Source: Pontimonas sp.
GTDB taxonomy: Bacteria > Actinomycetota > Actinomycetes > Actinomycetales > Microbacteriaceae
DNA: 6,152 bases
NCBI GenBank assembly: GCA_021741945.1
Contig: JAIOWV010000074.1
Span: forward strand, 1 to 6,152
Reading direction: 5' to 3'
Within the stretch, counting starts at the first letter, position 1. Every line of letters starts with the position of its first letter. A program made the translations under genes and the position numbers. The notes under the pieces were generated by a model that saw only the letters and a list, made by a program, of their open reading frames with translations, had not been told where the DNA came from and did not search any database. Shown piece by piece: positions 6,118 through 6,152 of this stretch.

Positions 6118-6133
6118 TGTTTCACGTGAAACA
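6118..6133. other. parS: parS centromere site (perfect 16-base palindrome)
   Basis: TGTTTCACGTGAAACA is identical to the universal bacterial parS consensus and is a perfect inverted repeat. ParB binds it through its helix-turn-helix and uses it to load as a clamp. It lies 20 bases upstream of the preferred parA start and is the only copy seen in the window. It supports placing the window next to the replication origin, where parS sites cluster. Confidence 0.97.
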
Positions 6134-6152
6134 TCACGCCTAGTCTGCCACT

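Larger units (their letters stand above)
6098..6152 (-). other. parA upstream region, probably containing the end of rsmG
   Basis: In most actinobacteria rsmG (gidB) precedes parA. On the minus strand the three frames from the right edge stop at TAG 6142-6140, TGA 6116-6114 and TGA 6105-6103. In the third frame parS itself would be translated as part of the sequence DVSRETLSKG, ending 5 bases before the preferred parA start. Which frame, if any, belongs to rsmG cannot be decided from the few codons visible. No promoter for parA can be recognised here. Confidence 0.3.

Noticed and set aside
1..6152. tRNA/rRNA genes, CRISPR arrays, insertion sequences, prophage genes
   Set aside because: None was found: all long stretches are explained by seven ordinary coding regions and gaps under 70 bases.

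Overview
This window looks like the origin-proximal chromosome of a high-to-medium GC actinobacterium, most likely a member of the Microbacteriaceae or a close relative. The reasons are the gene order (murJ, trxB, trxA, aminotransferase, D-Ala-D-Ala ligase-like gene, then convergent parB and parA next to a perfect parS), the actinobacterial style of ParB and ParA, and a GC content that I judge by eye to be near 60 %. The genus cannot be named from the sequence alone. No mobile element, CRISPR array, tRNA or rRNA gene is visible, and gene packing is very tight.

Layout, plus strand: the window opens inside murJ (lipid II flippase, 3' end only, five predicted membrane segments). After 35 bases comes trxB (thioredoxin reductase), and 22 bases later trxA (thioredoxin), forming the usual disulfide-reducing pair. 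A 66-base gap with small repeats separates trxA from a fold-type I PLP aminotransferase of the LysN/ARO8/2-aminoadipate group. An ATP-grasp ligase of the D-alanine--D-alanine ligase family follows only 3 bases later.

Layout, minus strand: parA (ATPase) and parB (CTP-dependent DNA clamp) are read leftwards from the right edge and are joined by a TAATG overlap. A perfect 16-base parS palindrome lies 20 bases upstream of the preferred parA start. The parB and ligase genes converge and share the four bases CTAG as their stop codons, with no visible terminator between them. The right edge should lead into rsmG, and dnaA/oriC is expected beyond it.

How they work together: ParA, ParB and parS form the chromosome segregation system. 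MurJ and the ligase-like protein belong to cell-wall precursor supply and export, and TrxA/TrxB to thiol homeostasis. The most unusual observation is in ParB. Its CTP-binding box reads GGRR instead of the near-invariant GERR, and a second CTP-contact motif reads ED instead of EN. The Glu of GERR is a residue needed for CTP hydrolysis in studied ParB proteins, so this ParB may run a modified clamp cycle. The ligase-like protein also has changed metal and phosphate ligands.
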